From contig SKSD01000030.1 in NCBI GenBank assembly GCA_007118145.1, positions 1 to 64,000 on the forward strand: a DNA stretch of 64,000 nucleotides. The letters run 5' to 3'. This DNA is from Halobacteriales archaeon (GTDB lineage Archaea > Halobacteriota > Halobacteria > Halobacteriales > SKSH01). Within the stretch, counting starts at the first letter, position 1, and every line of letters begins with the position of its first letter. Positions 62,257 through 64,000 of the stretch are shown piece by piece. The notes beneath the pieces were generated by a model. The model made no database searches. It saw only the letters and a program-made list of their open reading frames with translations, and had not been told where the DNA came from. Position numbers and translations under genes: made by a program.

Positions 62257-63099
62257 TCAGTGACGGAAACGATCTCCCATGGCTCTGTGCGCGTCCCTGA
62301 TCGGCATCGTCGGTGGCACCTCGGTGATGAGCGACTCGTATCGCTTGGGTACATCCCCCAACATGGCTCGGATGAATGCATCAGAGGCTGGCTCGACCGC
62401 TACCTCGACTGACCGATCCGGTGTATCCTCGGCTGTGAGACGTTCGAAGAACGCACCAACGTCCTTGGCATACTCCTGATGGAATGGACGGAGCGTGCCG
62501 GTATCGAGGAGCACGACACGACAATAATATCCAAGCAACTCACCGAAGAACGTGTCTACCACAGATGCATCACGCACGGGTGGGTTGGCGACGAGTTCAC
62601 GATAGCGCTCACCCTTGTACCAGGTCGCGGTGGTGTCCTCATCGCTGACAGCAGCCTGCTCGAACGAGTCGACGAGCCGGTGTTCGGTACCGAGATAGCC
62701 GTGATAGAGCTTGAGCGGATCGATGCCGTGGTCGATACTCCCGCTGGTCAGGTAATATGTGCCTGTCGCCTTCATCGGTGGCTCGGCAGGCTCTTCCCCG
62801 ACGAGCAGTGCTGAGGTGCAATCCTCGACGGCCCACACACGGATCGTGCTCCGCTCGGCGTGGATCTCACCAAGAGCATCACCTGCGGTCGAGTAACAGA
62901 TGGCGATCGGGTCACACCCCGCCGCCTCGAGATCAGAGACGGACTCCTGAACGGCTGCCGTGATGCGGGAATCGTCACCCGGATCGGCTGGCGATTCATG
63001 GAACTCCTGGGGGACATAGTTGACATCGACTGGTCGGTCGATCTGTTCGATTATATCGTACAGACTCGAACAGGCCACGCAGCCGGGCTGCTCGCTCAT
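62257..63099 (-). CDS. DUF1638-like protein
   Basis: CVACSSLYDIIEQI..., YYLTSGSIDHGIDPLKLYHGYLGTEHRLVDSFEQ; overlaps the upstream ramA-like gene by 4 nt. Confidence 0.65.
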   Translation of the reverse strand: MSEQPGCVACSSLYDIIEQIDRPVDVNYVPQEFHESPADPGDDSRITAAVQESVSDLEAAGCDPIAICYSTAGDALGEIHAERSTIRVWAVEDCTSALLVGEEPAEPPMKATGTYYLTSGSIDHGIDPLKLYHGYLGTEHRLVDSFEQAAVSDEDTTATWYKGERYRELVANPPVRDASVVDTFFGELLGYYCRVVLLDTGTLRPFHQEYAKDVGAFFERLTAEDTPDRSVEVAVEPASDAFIRAMLGDVPKRYESLITEVPPTMPIRDAHRAMGDRFRH

Positions 63100-64000
63100 G
63101 ATTCACGAGGTTGCTCCACATCGATCGGTGTGCGGATCGATTCGAGGTCTGCCTTGACACCTGGGTAGGTATCGAACACCTGATGAGGGAGGTACATCGC
63201 CCGAAGGAACGCTGCCTCGAAGCGATCTGTCCCGGCTATCTCGTAGTAATCAACCTGTTCGACGATTCTCCCTGCCTCCTGTCGCGCATCGACATCGAGC
63301 AGCGCGAGTTGGGCACCGACCCCAGCCCCGTTACCGAGTTGTGTGATTGAGTCGTGGTCGACCTCTGGATACAGGCCGATGGTGACCGCAGATGACGGGT
63401 CGATATAGTTCCCAAAACCACCGGCGATAACGAGGCGGTCGATCGTATCGACACCGAGTTCATCCAGCAATACGCGTGTCCCCGCCTGGATGGCAGCCTT
63501 CGCCATCTGTACGTCTCGGATGTCGTTCTGTGTGAGGACGATGTCCTCCTCATCGGCTGCGTCACCACGTTGCACGACGAACTCCACCTCACCGTCAGCG
63601 TTGGTCCGTAGCCGTGGGTGTGCACCTGGATCGATGGCGAACGTCCCCCGTCGGTCGACGATACCGGCGAGGAAGAGCTGTGCGAGTGCATCGATCACAC
63701 CCGAACCACAGATGCCGATAGCAGGTTCGTCATCGATCGTCGTGACCGATACCTCGTGACTTTCAGGGTCGACTGAGACGCGTTCAATCGCACCAGGTTG
63801 TGCCCTGACACCATCGGTCAACTCTGCCCCCTCAAGTGCCGGTCCGGCCGGTGCCGAGGTGGTCCAGGTCTGTGTTGCATTCCCCACGGAGATCTCACCA
63901 TTCGTCCCGATATCGATACAGACCGTCATCGCCTCATCGCGGTAGTGTCCAGAGGCGAGCAGTACGGACACCTTGTCTGGACCGACCCAGCCACCACTGA
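63096..64000 (-). CDS. RamA-like corrinoid activation protein (ASKHA/DUF4445 C-terminal part), partial
   Basis: Reading frame open to window end (SGGWVGPDKVSVLLASGHY); CIDIGTNGEISVGN, GICGSGVIDALAQLFLAGIVDRRG, VIAGGFGNYIDPSSAVTIGLYP. Confidence 0.88.
   Translation of the reverse strand, partial: SGGWVGPDKVSVLLASGHYRDEAMTVCIDIGTNGEISVGNATQTWTTSAPAGPALEGAELTDGVRAQPGAIERVSVDPESHEVSVTTIDDEPAIGICGSGVIDALAQLFLAGIVDRRGTFAIDPGAHPRLRTNADGEVEFVVQRGDAADEEDIVLTQNDIRDVQMAKAAIQAGTRVLLDELGVDTIDRLVIAGGFGNYIDPSSAVTIGLYPEVDHDSITQLGNGAGVGAQLALLDVDARQEAGRIVEQVDYYEIAGTDRFEAAFLRAMYLPHQVFDTYPGVKADLESIRTPIDVEQPRES

Noticed and set aside
1-64000. tRNA, rRNA, CRISPR arrays, intact insertion sequences
   Set aside because: Intergenic regions were scanned by eye for T-loop signatures, regularly spaced repeats and transposase ORFs; none was convincing. 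A tRNAscan-SE or CRISPR-finder run would be decisive.

Overview
The window is dense archaeal DNA that looks haloarchaeal: acidic proteome, many Tat-type signal peptides, a PGF-CTERM surface protein, dodecin, HTH_10/Bat-type and DUF2240-type proteins, and ribosomal protein S8e. Housekeeping content includes partial TrpRS, a GTPBP1-like GTPase, PyrF, rps8e, a phoU/pstSCAB phosphate locus, MgtE-type transporters and MscS-like channels. The main accessory signal is a dispersed one-carbon (C1) gene set at about 32-64 kb: thyA-folA-metF, a MOT1-type molybdate transporter, a pyrrolysine-free MttB-family methyltransferase followed by formate-THF ligase, a molybdopterin formate-dehydrogenase-like protein, a BCCT betaine-type transporter, and a minus-strand set ramA-like / DUF1638-like / folD / ilvA / corrinoid protein. 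A GcvT/DmdA-like protein (4.8 kb) and an Mch-like protein (7.0 kb) may also belong. Together these fit a tetrahydrofolate-based corrinoid methyl-group oxidation route, probably for a quaternary amine; this is inference. Inside this region is a four-gene run of Tat-type secreted proteins (two S8 proteases, one M14 carboxypeptidase, one LVIVD-like protein), three of which share a homologous C-terminal domain. Other notable items are a GroES-like domain behind a Tat-like signal and a Nudix hydrolase gene broken by a stop plus a frameshift inside its catalytic box. No tRNA, rRNA, CRISPR array or intact insertion sequence was recognised. All assignments come from reading translated sequence and motifs; no database search was run.
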